DNA of 64,000 nt, from NCBI RefSeq assembly GCF_910592395.1, contig NC_088310.1:9989501-10053500 (forward strand), given 5' to 3'. The first letter of the stretch is position 1. Every line of letters begins with the position of its first letter. The translations under genes and the position numbers were made by a program. The notes under the pieces are model-generated. The model saw nothing but the letters and a program-made list of their open reading frames with translations, was not told the DNA's origin and did not search any database. Of the stretch, positions 1 to 10,726 are shown piece by piece. The stretch comes from Lineus longissimus (lineage: Eukaryota > Nemertea > Pilidiophora > Heteronemertea > Lineidae).

Positions 1-740
1 TGTCCTGTTTATATTATGTTTATGTTTGAAGTTTATGGAAGTTTATCGAAGTGTCATAAGTTGTATGACTCTAGTGATATGTAACCCACATCCTTTTCCT
101 AAAAACACTCTTTATTATTCTTGTTGCCAAGGCATTTGTTACCAATATGATACGAGAAGCCAAGCCAGATGACAACAAGCTGTATTCTGTCTGAACAACT
201 ATCGATCGCATATTCGGAAAAAAATATTCTCACCATAACTATCAATTTCATTCAAACATTACATTTTATTTGTAACAAAGGTAGTTTCCAGATTTAATTA
301 AACAGAATTGTTCTAATCAATTTATAGATGTCCATATATATCCAAAGTGGCGTCACTGTGTCTGCTCAACGTCGAAATCGGCAACAGCAAAAGCCCAGGC
401 AAACTAACCAGTGATAAGGGGTGGGTATGCCAAAAATTATACCCCAACTCGGCAAGCAAAAAGCAGGAAGCTTTTCCACCCTCAGACCACCCCTTTCCAT
501 TATATGATCACGGTGTTTTGTACCTGCGGAGTGTAATCATTTACTCGACTTTATTACAGTAACTTGTTGAAATTTGTAAATTAATGTTGATGTCCCGGGT
601 CGGTACAGGATTTAGAGAGAACAAAATCACCAGCACTAGACATCTTCTGATCTGTTAGGTGAAGGTATGTATTCTGATATAATATTAGGGCCTACTGAAC
701 AGTAAGTTGACGTCATATTCTGAAAAATGACATTATTCAG
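1..740. other. No gene recognised
   Basis: I see only AT-rich sequence here. The one open stretch (347-562) encodes 71 residues with no recognisable motif and is most likely chance. Confidence 0.5.
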
Positions 741-744
741 TATA

Positions 745-2664
745 TATATATATATTTTATTAACGTGTCACCTTTTACAAAAAGCCAGCCTGCAAAGGCT
801 TACGAGACACAATAATTCATAATTTGCAAACGGGAGCGCAACATGTCCACCGCGGCAAAGGGAGGGATGGTCCGACCATACACGACTTATTCTACTTAAG
901 ATTTGAGGCGGTTTATTTACGCATTTGGTAGATGAGTCGTATATAGCTAGCTACACGTCCTGCCACTGTCGGACTCGACAGAAGCGCATTCAGTCCTCCG
1001 GTCCATGGAACCAACATTTTCACCAATATCCAGCAAGTCCACCCGCTCTCGGCTATATTTTGTACACTCCAAAAGAAAATGGAACTCATCTTCCACTTTT
1101 TCATCACCACAGTTCTTACAGGTTCTATTTTCAAGCGGCACACCCCGATATCGTCCTAATTCTATACCTAGAGGGAATGTACCGTTACGCATTCTTGCTA
1201 TTGTAGACCTATTTGCCCTACTTCGTGGCAATAAAACATATCTCTCCGTACCGAATTCCTGTTTTAACAACTTAAACGTTCGTAGTTTTGGCATGTTCAC
1301 CACCTCATTTTTCCATTTAACCACATAATTGGCCATGAGAGCGTCCCTTATCCGGCCTGAAAGCTCCCTATTTTCTGCTGCTGAGAATGTCCTGTGTAGC
1401 ATGGGAGCATCATAAATGTTAGTCATATGACAATCGTTCAAAATAGTTTTTATACTTTTGCACCAGTTATCTTTCCCTTGTCTAGATAACTCATAATCCC
1501 ATAGAAATATGTGTTTGGCAATTCTATGAACATGCAAAGTACACAGCTTAAACAACAAGTTACACATCTTGACATGATGCCTGATAGACAGCGGTATGGA
1601 ACCCATGTCGCCCACTATTGCCGGTATAGCTGAAAATTTACCAACTCCTAGAAAGGATCTTAAACACCGCAAATGAACTTTCTCACATTGTCTATAAGTT
1701 TTAAAACCCCAAACACTACAACAGTAGTCCATCACTGGCACCACCTGAGCGTCATATAAGCGTATATACGAATTATACATGAGTCCTCTTGCCGTCGAGA
1801 AACGCTTCGCTAAAATACCTGCTAGAGCCTTTGAGGCCCCTTTCGCTAACACGTCTGCAGTGTGGGTATAATCTAAATATTCATTCAGTTCTACACCCAG
1901 ATAACGATAGGCATTAGTTCGCTCAATATCATGTTCTCCAAAATGAAATACATAATTAGTTGGCGCTTCACATTTCCTACGAAAGTGCATAACTTTTGTC
2001 TTTTCAACGTTCACTGCCATACGCCACTTTATACACCAATCCCGCACCATGTCTATCATGTTTTGGAGCGATTCCTCATTGTCACTAATCAGGGCGATAT
2101 CATCAGCATACAACAGAATAGCTATATTTCTACCGTTTATAGCTACGCCATTTCCTTCACTGTTTATCTGTTCCGCTAGATCATTGAGATATAAAGCAAA
2201 AAGAGTTGGCGACAGGCTGTCCCCCTGTCTAACTCCGCACGTTGTCCTAAAACTATCAGTCAGACACCCATTGATGCGCACGCGTGCATCTGTATCCTCG
2301 TACATTGACACAACTGATTTAAGGAATCTGCCGGAGATGCCTTTACCATACAGCTTTGTTATCAACAGTTTTCTATCTATCATATCAAACGCCTTGGAGA
2401 AATCCACATAACAAACAAAAGTAGGCTTTTTCTGTTGTTTTCGATTTCTCACTATTGTTGTCAGACTAAAGATATGATCCTCGCAACTCCTGCCTTTCCT
2501 GAACCCATTTTGCTCATCGACCAACAAATCATTGTCGTCTATAAAGGTCATTAGCCTGTTATTCAATATCGTACTATGAACTTTTCCAGTTGTTGAATTG
2601 AGACTTATGCCCCGATAACTCATATGCCAGCTGGTTGGCACCAATAAAACCGTTATATGGCCTA
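745..2664 (-). mobile_element. 5'-truncated CR1/Jockey-like LINE with reverse transcriptase
   Basis: A minus-strand frame (2644 to 947, 565 residues) covers most of a non-LTR reverse transcriptase. It shows YRGISL, a GFRKGRS block, FVDFSKAFD-like VDFSKAFD, GVRQGDSLSP and the catalytic YADD. The C-terminus has a zinc-knuckle-like CKNCG..(H)..LEC followed by YSRERV, as in CR1/Jockey-type LINEs. The endonuclease and first RT motifs are missing, so the copy is 5' truncated. The last ~60 residues continue in another frame (913-1143, ending VASYIRLIYQMRK), which indicates a frameshift near 1000-1060. On its strand the 3' end runs into a (TA)n tract at 742-757, the kind of short repeat tail that such elements carry. 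It is probably inactive. Confidence 0.85.
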
Positions 2665-3060
2665 AATCATTTGTTAAAAGCTAAAAACATGCTATGTTAT
2701 ATCATGTACATCATGTACATGTATACATATAATGCGGCAAAAGTCATTTGTTCCTGGCTGAAAACAGATATTAGGTCGCCTAAATCATTTGTTCAAACCT
2801 GAAATCATTTTTTTCTTAGCTATAAAGGCCTTCATTGTTGATAGAAAAAAAGCGTTTGATTTGACACTATATTGATATTCATAAAAGGGTCGTTAAAATA
2901 ATAAGAAAGATACGTTGTTCTTTCAATTTATTTTTATTCAGTGTAATTTCACACATTCGCCATCTAACAATACCCTATCCCCATATTGGTGCAGCTCGCA
3001 TGAAAGAGCAGTTTGCCTGGAGCGCTGATATGAACTGTCAGGTATTAATGAAAGATATGA
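2665..3060. other. AT-rich spacer between two LINE relics
   Basis: No coding signal. A short motif (GCCTAAATCATTTGTT) occurs at 2661 and again at 2774. The sequence around 3058-3092 (CCTCCTCTTGACCAATATC) recurs at 7992, so part of this is dispersed repeat. Confidence 0.4.
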
Positions 3061-3081
3061 AAAAAATCAACAACCCTCCTC

Positions 3082-4611
3082 TTGACCAATATCTATATGA
3101 ACGCATTTGATATCCTCAACATTGACTCTGATGATTCGTTTTCCGACGACAGGTGCTCTGAGGATTTGATTGTGAATGCGCAGGGTCGTCGTCTCCTTAA
3201 CTTATGTGACTCATGCAGCTTGTCAATTTTAAATGGAGGAACAAACCCCGATAACGGAAAATTCACTTGCTTTACGCATAACGGCAGGAGCGTTGTCGAT
3301 TATCTCCTCGTTTATCATAATATCATAAGTGTCGTAGAGTCATTCAAAGCGGGTGATCCAAACACAGTGCCCAACCATGCCCCGATTAGCTGTACCATTG
3401 CTAGTGTTAATGCTGAAGCTGCCATTCCTACCAACAATACCCGCATTTCGCATAATCGATTGTCATGGAACGATGCACACGCTAAAGAGTTTAAAAATGA
3501 CTTGGAGAACGCAATAGACAAACTTACAAAAGATCTACAGCCATACCGGCGAATGAATTGGGAGTAAATCAGTCTGTAGAACTCGTTACCTCAACATTAC
3601 AGTCAATTTGGGATAAATATTTTTCTCAAGAAGTGTTCTTTCGTGATTCCCCAACCGTGGTTCAAACGTGAATGTTATGATAAAATGAAATGCTACAAGG
3701 CCGCGCTAAATGTGTACAAAAGGAGCCTGTCCTAGGCCCGACTATGAACTGCTAGGGCCAAATTCATAAAGGGCGTTTAGCTTAAAACAGCGTTTAACTA
3801 CTGAATAGACAGATTCAGGTACTTCATGTAAATCTTCACCGAATATGAATAGGCCCTGAAACTGATCAGGGAGTAGTTACACACGTCTAACCCTTAAACG
3901 CCCTTTATGAATTTGGCCCTTAGTGTCTAAGAAAAAGGAGTTTAAGCAATGTACAAGAAGGTGTAAGCGCAATTACTTAAATGGCGTGTCTCTTCCAATG
4001 CAGGAGCTGAAAAAACGCAATCCCAGAAAGTTTTATAAAATCCTGAAAGGGAAAGAAGTCAGCCCTCGCAGCACGCTGGTCGCTAATGAGTTTTATGACT
4101 CCAGAAACAGGATGCTGACCTTTATTTTGAAAATGTCGAAGTAGAAAACGATATAGCGGCAAACTTATCTAACCTAGTTGACACGCCTGAGCTGTCCTTA
4201 GATTATGTCATCGGTGATGCTGAGATCCTTCGCGCCATCTCTAAGTTGAATAGGAATAAGACCCCCGCGGAAGACAGTATCTTATTACCGGTCTTGAATA
4301 AGTTATTCAACCTCGCGTTCTCTGTATGTACCTACCCAAAGCTTTGGAGCAATGCTGTTATTGTGCCGTTACATAAAAAGAACGATGCCAATGAGGCTTC
4401 TAGCTATCGTGGTATCTCTCTTATTAGTAATTTAGGCAAACTACATGTATTTACCTCCGTGCTAAACGCCCGGCTTATGAACTGGTCTCAAGAACACAAC
4501 CTGCTTGACGATGGTCAGTTTGGTTTTAGACCCGGACTTGGTACAATCGATGCAGCGTTCACATTTAGGAGTATGGTGGAGCAGTCTTTCAATAGAAAGG
4601 AACGGTTGTAA
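3082..4611 (+). mobile_element. Decayed LINE: endonuclease C-terminus, linker, RT N-terminus, split by a MITE
   Basis: Three plus-strand pieces read in order like one non-LTR retrotransposon. The first (3082-3567) is the C-terminal half of an APE-type endonuclease, with VDYLLV and NHAPI in the place of the usual SDH.PI. The second (3923-4144) is a basic linker with NPRKFYKILKG. The third (4246-4611) is the RT N-terminus with KTPAEDS, VIVPLHKK, SYRGISL and FGFRPG. Downstream RT motifs, including YADD, are absent. The frame changes between pieces, so this is a relic. The linker is interrupted at about 3754-3920 by a MITE entered separately. Confidence 0.8.
3754..3920. mobile_element. MITE with 26-bp terminal inverted repeats, inside a LINE
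   Basis: The left end begins AGGGCCAAATTCATAAAGGG and the right end is its near-exact complement (CCCTTTATGAATTTGGCCCT). The ~165 bp between the ends holds no coding sequence. It sits within the LINE linker, and LINE codons resume directly on the far side, so it inserted after the LINE. The exact target duplication is unclear (TA or TTA). Confidence 0.8.
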
Positions 4612-4882
4612 TTGGGCCTAGAGGGGATCCACAAATGTATACTCTCAATACAAGTGTTGATAGGAATTTGTTTTTTCCTACAATGTCCAAAATACGATGT
4701 ACCGCGCCAACGCTTTATTAAACCCTTCTATGCAGCACATCCAAGTATGTATAAATTGTCATGTCTTTTAAATTGCTCAAGCAAAAGTCAAACCTCTAAT
4801 CTTGACAAATGTGAACTTTTTGATAAAATGTGTTGTCCTACAGCATTCATGTATGGTGGTACAGAAGCTTTTATCATTTCAG

Positions 4883-6517
4883 GTATTTGGCCAGAAATCG
4901 AAGATTCCACAGTTGAATGGTATCGAGGAAGGAGAGACTTTGGGTTGCCAGTCTCTGTACAAGACTTAAAGGACCAAGCCGGTAGGGATTTCCGACGATG
5001 GGTGAACAATATCCCTGGAGATGAGAGGGCGCAGTTGGAAATGTCTCGGCCTCGGCGTTTGGATTTCAGAGCCTCTCCGCACTGGCTTGAACATTTTATG
5101 AAAGGTAAGGGGAAATGTCAAGAAAATGAACATCAAGTACACCACTGACTGAAATGTGAATAAACAGTGCAATGTTACATTTTACTTCTACTTATGGGTG
5201 TAATTGAAAACAACAACCTCACTGATTCATGATATTCTGCTGCGTAGCCATACGTTGACCATTAGTATGACTAGTGATGGACAAATCGATAATCAATGGT
5301 ATTCATGTTTTGGGGATACCATTATATGGCTTCTTCTAGAGCACTTAAAACTACTCCCAAATCCGCATTTCCTTTTTTCTTTGAAACTGATCATTTCATA
5401 TTTCAGACATCGTATCAGCTATAGAAGATGCACATGGGATTCTAAGAAAATTCCTGAAAACGCTGCTCAGCTGGTAGCTGACTTTCGGGATGTTATTCAA
5501 CGAAGAGTGGAAGAGAGGAACTATTCTGAAGGACGCCTATTTACCATGAACCAGACATTTGTGCGATATGATTTCCCCCCTAATTATTCGTTGGATAACA
5601 CAGGTATAAACTGCGCCGTCAACATAAAAACATGGAGAGGAAACCCGGAGGAAGGATGCACAGTCACCCTTTTAATTGCGGCTGATGGGAACAAAGGCCT
5701 AGCTGAAGTGAACTTCCCTCGACTGGTTGAACATGGGGCAGTCGTAGCTGAACTTAGGGAACATGCACCGGAGAATGTACGGGTGAGTGTGGCTTGGACT
5801 ACCATGTCAAATGACGAATGTCGTGTGATTAATATCGTATTCCTTGCATGATGTCCAACGAATATCGTGTAAACAATAGCTGACGCATTATTGTTCACAA
5901 TTGTATCGACCTATACCCGCGCTGAGCACATAAACTTGTTTTACTTTCTCCCATTCTTCATCACAAGCGTTGGGTTATAAAAAGTTTCAATTTCATTCCA
6001 GGTAACTTCAAATCCAAATGGATGGGCACGAATTGATTTGTTGATTCAATGGACAGAAACTGTACTGGTTGAATTTGTTAATGATGAGGAAGAATTCCTC
6101 CTTATTGTGGATAGATACCCGGCCCACCTAAATAAACACTTCCAGGAGGCTGTTGGGGACCTTGGTGGACGTATGGACTATGTGCCAGTGGGTTGTAGAT
6201 CGCTCGTGCAACCCCTTGACCTGACAATCATTTATGCATTTAAATGCAGGTTAAGGGCAATATGGAAAGCCTGGAAAGTGGGCAATACAGAAGAGGATGG
6301 GACCTGCGCATGCCCACCAATTTCCCGTCAAGAGGTCCTCCGTATGATAGGCCATGCTTGGGGTCGAATTACGGAGGAAGCAGTTCGCCTTGCCTGGCAA
6401 GCGAGCAGATGAATACAAAATAATGATGTGGAAATAGACATCAATGATCTAGTTGTTGAAGAGGAAGAAGAGGGCGAGGGTCTCGAGTTTTTGCCTCTCT
6501 CAGATGTTGATGACTAG
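4883..6517 (+). pseudogene. pogo/Tigger-like DDE transposase gene with introns, degenerate
   Basis: Three exon-like blocks resemble a pogo-family (Tc1/mariner superfamily) transposase. Exon 1 (4883-5104) carries a CENPB-type helix-turn-helix stretch ending HWLEHFMK. Exon 2 (5407-5782) continues HRISYRRCT and the first DDE region. Exon 3 (6002-6410) carries LIVDRYPAHL and LVQPLDLTIIYAFK, the second and third acidic regions. The exon 2/3 junction (GTGAGT donor, AG acceptor) keeps phase 0 and rebuilds the family-typical NGW block. Defects: the usual MD(E/Q)T becomes MNQT, so the first catalytic Asp is Asn; the exon 1/2 junction is one base out of frame; and an in-frame TGA at 6410-6412 precedes 34 more codons ending in an acidic tail (6413-6514, stop TAG). 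It is either a dead transposon or a decayed domesticated copy. I could not find terminal repeats. Confidence 0.75.
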
Positions 6518-6863
6518 TGTAGAGTATTAAATATTCTTTTCTTGCGAACTTGCGTCTTTTTCTGTGTTTTGTCAACGGTACTTGTGTCACAATAAGAATT
6601 CATGATTGTCCTAAGTCTGTTGATGTTGGCGATTTCAACACAATTCCGTGACATTTGACTGGTGCCGTGGGACGTGTGCCCTTAACACATGTCTAATTCT
6701 AACCACGAATATTTAAAGTACACCCTATACCCTGCCAGCCACATTCATACAGCCAAGCCGGCAAAAAGGCCTACATGAAATGACACGGTTAGACCGCCTC
6801 AGCCAGTGTAAAGAAACATTGAAACTGATGAGTCGGTCGACGGACAATAGCAAACATCCAATA
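6518..6863. other. No feature recognised
   Basis: Non-coding. I see no repeat or gene signal. Confidence 0.4.
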
Positions 6864-7717
6864 CAGTGCGTGATTTCAAAGCTGGTTTTGGTTTCAGTGT
6901 TGGGTGTTAGTGTCAGTTTTATTCTTAATTTCTACCCCTAAAAACCTATGTCTTGATAAGACCAATTCGAGGTTTTAGTAGTTTAACACCAACACCTGGT
7001 TTTATCTAAACACCTAAAACCTGGGCTGAAAGTAAGAAGTTTTATTCTGCAGGTAAAGCTAACACCAAGATGGACAGAGATAAAACCTTGGAAAAACCAA
7101 ACATGCATGCTGTTGTCGTTGTTACTGTTGTTTCCCTATTGTAACCGCTTCCGATCTATATAAATTTGGTCGTCTTCTTTCACGTCCATCATCATTCCCA
7201 TCAGCGTTCAAAATACCAGCAACTACTTCTTGAAATGGTACGAACAACATGATTTTTTTTCTTAACACCAACACCAACTTTGAAATCTACTTGGTGTTAA
7301 TGCCTAAGGTGTTAGTTTTATTGGTAATACAAAATGCACTACAAATCTTCCAAATATAACACCGAGCTGGGATTAAGATCAGACCTTGGTGTTCCAATTG
7401 GTTTCAGTGTGAAACTAAAACCTTATTTGAAATAGGATAATGCTAAATCTGAGTGTCAAAACTAACACCAGAACTGATTTAATTTCTGGTGTTATGGAGA
7501 GTTTTAGTTTTAGTCCCGGTGTTAGTTTTTGACACTAAAACCATCCCTTAGTTTTAAGCTAAAACCGGACATAATGCTAAAACCAACAAACACCGACTTT
7601 GAAATAGGATGAAACTAAAACCCACTTCATTTCAATGCTGCTGGCTTAATCAAGGGTTTTAGTGTTCAATTTAGTTTTAAAACTAAATCTAAAAACTGAC
7701 TTTGAAATCACCCAGTG
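6864..7717. mobile_element. Inverted-repeat element packed with GTTTTAGT/AACACC motifs
   Basis: The ends are inverted (GTGATTTCAAAG at 6870, CTTTGAAATCAC at 7700), with 16 of 18 outer bases matching. The interior is non-coding and dominated by variants of AACACCAAC, CTAAAACC, GTTTTAGT and CTTTGAAAT in both orientations. It could be a non-autonomous DNA element. I see no clear target duplication. Confidence 0.6.
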
Positions 7718-7914
7718 TCGTCATAGTAAAGCACGCCAATTGCATGACACAATAGGCCCACACCGGGTGCGACGGCGATCTTCCAATGATACCAAACCGC
7801 AATGCTCGTAATACCTCGAGCTGTTCAATTAAAATCACCTACTCCTTGTACTGTTCTGTAAAACTTGGGAATTATCGATCGGGTTGAGGCCGAGGTAGGT
7901 GGGATTTTCCCGTA

Positions 7915-8165
7915 CGTACATGTTCATTTGAAAAAACTTCATCTCTGAAAGCTTTCTGAAGTGTACGTTAGAAAAAAATTCAATAATCCTCCTCTTGACC
8001 AATATCATAACATTGTGCAATAATAAAACTAACAGCTGACATTCGAACATCCAAGTATACTTATTTGAAACTTCATCTCATACATTGTCTGAAAGATGTC
8101 TGAAGTGTACGATACAGTGCCTGCAGATGTTCGCATCGATTTCGGTTGTGAAATTGGGGTATCAG
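7915..8165. repeat. Dispersed repeat, two diverged copies, related to 9295-9395
   Basis: The string CTTCATCTCTGAAAG..TTCTGAAGTGTACG near 7930-7968 recurs near 8073-8113, and a third relative lies near 9300-9340 (followed there, as at 8120, by GTGCCT..CAGA and CTCGGTTGTG). Non-coding. No class can be assigned. Confidence 0.5.
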
Positions 8166-8629
8166 TAAGTAACTAAGTAAAGTTACATTTATATGGCGCT
8201 ATTTCCCCTTTAGAAATATTCAAAAGCGCCCCCCCCCCACTACTTGTAAACTTTTTTTTTCACACCATGAAGTGCCTCCTGAATGGTTCCGTCTTTAGGC
8301 CCTTCCTGAATTTCTCAAGTGTGTTCATCTGGCGTAGGCTTTGGTTGAAGGAATTCCACAACACTGGAGCTGCTGAAATGAAAGCTCTCCAACCAAAACT
8401 TTGGAACCTTGGCGTTGCGAGAAGACTTTTTCCGCAGACCTACAAGCCTACGCGTTGGGCTGAATGTCGCCAAGAATTCAACGAGGTATGCTGGGGCCTG
8501 GTCGTGTAGGCATTTGGACACTATAGTGAGAATCTTGAACTCAATGCTCATTATGTTAGTATAGACTATGATGAACTTCGAAATCAACGAACTTAATGAA
8601 ATTTTCAGGTGACTAATATCAGCTATCAT
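8163..8629 (-). mobile_element. 3' end of a CR1/L2-like LINE, minus strand
   Basis: The minus-strand frame 8629-8315 shows the conserved LINE C-terminus: IEFKILTIVSKCLHDQAPAY.. LVEFL, a PTRRL block and VPKFW. It continues in another frame to FRKGLKTEPFRRHF and a stop near 8265. The tail then contains AGCGCCATATAAATG, typical of such LINE/SINE 3' ends. Only the last ~120 residues remain. Confidence 0.75.
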
Positions 8630-8808
8630 TCTCGATTAGAGAATCTGGTCGTATTTGAGTATGTTCATGTTGGTGTGGCAGATGGTACAATTACTCCAGG
8701 TTGATGAAAAATTTTCATTTTAGAGACTTCAGTTTTGCGCCGTTTGATGCATAAGCGTCTATATTTTGATTGAGTGGGATGAAGTGGCGAGGATGGTCTG
8801 ACTAGACA

Positions 8809-9222
8809 GTGACAACAAAGCAGAAATCAGCAGGCAAAAAAATCAAAGTTACCAATGACGAACCCTTTTGTCAAGCAGACAAGGAACTGTCTATCAATAC
8901 CTTTGAGTTTCAAGAAGCTTATGACAAGGTCGTTAGAAACTTCACCAGCTACACTGTAATCTGGGGTTTTGAAAAAGCAGCAAGGAGAGGTGACGAAGTG
9001 GACAATTTGCATCCTCAAAATGAGTTCCTGCTCATCAAGCCTCATGACCCACCATTCTATTCAAGACGTCGGCACACAACTTCCAGCCCCGATGTAGTGT
9101 TTGAAACAAATGCACAGCATGTCAGAACAACGAGAACTGAAAGCAGTTGGGAGGAAGTGACAACCCTGAACTGGGAAAGCTGCCCTTTTTTGAAAATGAA
9201 AAATTCAATAATAGCTGAATGA
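8809..9222 (+). mobile_element. LINE endonuclease-domain fragment
   Basis: The 137-residue frame has the pattern LHPQNEFLLIKPHDPPFYSRRRHTT..PDVVF, which resembles the LL.DP..P.TF.SRRW..T.PDLAF block of RTE/Jockey-type LINE endonucleases. A second copy of the same stretch lies at 14424-14790, so this is a repeat and not a host gene. Flanking sequence (8575-8660) also recurs in pieces at 9455-9480 and 9880-9940. Confidence 0.55.
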
Positions 9223-9229
9223 AAACTCC

Positions 9230-10380
9230 AACAAGTTTATTGATTTTAAAGTTCAGCAAAGTCAGCACCAATATCAATATTTCGAACAGTGGAAGCTTTA
9301 AAATTTCATCTCTGAAAGCGTTCACTGTGCGATAATGTATACCATACGGTGCCTCCAGACAATTGCCTCACTCTCGGTTGTGCACTGGGTGTAGAATTAT
9401 TTTGAACTAATAACAAAATAATATATGTCTAAGTCTAGAATCTGCTGAACTTCGAAATCAATAAAGTTATTGAAATTTTCAGTCGGGAATTATCAATGAA
9501 ACTTAAAGTGATGGCATCTGTTAAGTATATCGAATAGCATATGTTATTAACTGAGCTCAAGTGTTTATGATATCGCCCGATATTTTGGCAGTGTAGAGGT
9601 GCGAAATTTGCGTCTTCATATGATATCACTGTTGCCAATTCGAGAAAGGAGGCTCATCCAAAGGTTGTGTGTCCGTCAGTCACGGCTCAATTGCGACATA
9701 ATAATATAAGCTGACTTATTGAATATGAACAAGTTTTCAAGACGCTTTTAATCATCTAAATTATATATCAAGTTGGAAGAAAAGAGTAATTAAAAAAAAA
9801 TTGGAAAGCTGCTCGTGTAGAATGTGCGAGAAATCCAATGGACACGGGCAAAGGCAGTAACCGAGTTGGTCAGGTGACTGATATCAATACCTACTATTTT
9901 CGATTAGGGAACCTGGTCGTATTTGATTAAGCGTGATATAGTTGTTTCGATCTGGATTTCCACCAGAAGGAAAAAAACTAAGTTCTATATCAAAATATAT
10001 AGGGCTCGTTTATATATTTTTGAACTATACATACTTTTATTGGAGAGGATGACGCGCACCGTGCCTTTAACAGTCAGGCCAGCAAGGACATCAATTTAAT
10101 TACAAGCTGTTCTTCACCCATATCGATCCGCGGCACCTCTTCAAAGACAAATAGAAGCAGCTGCCAAGCGAAACCCTTCCCTGTCAAAGTGGGCGCAAGT
10201 ATCTTAGCTTTGGCTTTATAATGTACTGCATTCCCTTGATTCGTCACATTCGCTCAAACGTCGAGGTCAGGACAGTTGGAGGAATCATCCTTGCACAGAC
10301 GGTATCAGGTAGGGAATTTCGATTTGCTTGCCATACGATTCAACTACTCAGTGGTTATAATTGGGGGTGTTTGTCCTAAT
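9230..10380. other. Intergenic, dispersed-repeat fragments only
   Basis: It contains the third copy of the 7.9-kb repeat (about 9295-9395) and fragments related to 8575-8660. I see no gene. Confidence 0.45.
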
Positions 10381-10386
10381 GCGAAA

Positions 10387-10392
10387 TATAAA
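10387..10392 (+). promoter_or_regulatory. Candidate TATA box of the PAN-domain gene
   Basis: TATAAA lies 280 bp upstream of the start codon. Transcription would begin near 10417. A GTACGT at 10421 could be a donor for a tiny leader exon spliced to 10668; otherwise the 5' UTR is continuous. Inference from position only. Confidence 0.4.
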
Positions 10393-10667
10393 GGCTGCTC
10401 AGCGAGGAGGCAACATTAAAGTACGTGGTTGACAAATCCGCCTGCTGCATCAATACATCATCTTGTGAAAGGTCCCCCATCGCTGAACATGGTTACTCGT
10501 GATGGGAACCCGCTTCTAATAAGGCCATGCCGAAGGGACGGCGAGCGATGCATGATCGGGCAGTATTTTCAAGTCCCCTTCGAGGCTCAGGGGACAATAA
10601 ATAAGGATTTGAGGTTTTACGAATTTATCGCTATGCAAATACCGTAACGGTTTTCTTTCTTTCACAG

Positions 10668-10726
10668 AACCATGAAGTTGTTTATCGCACTCGTTGTTCT
10701 GGTCGGAGCAGTTTATGCAGACTATG
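10668..10726 (+). CDS. PAN gene exon: start codon and signal peptide
   Basis: The acceptor TTTCTTTCTTTCACAG ends at 10667 and ATG is at 10672-10674. The exon encodes the signal peptide plus DY, and ends in phase 1 before GTGAGA. Confidence 0.85.

Noticed and set aside
347-562. 71-residue frame near the left edge
   Set aside because: No motif, no splice context, no similarity noticed.
8809-9222. Possible small host gene of 137 codons
   Set aside because: A second, interrupted copy is at 14.4-14.8 kb and the pattern fits a LINE endonuclease block.
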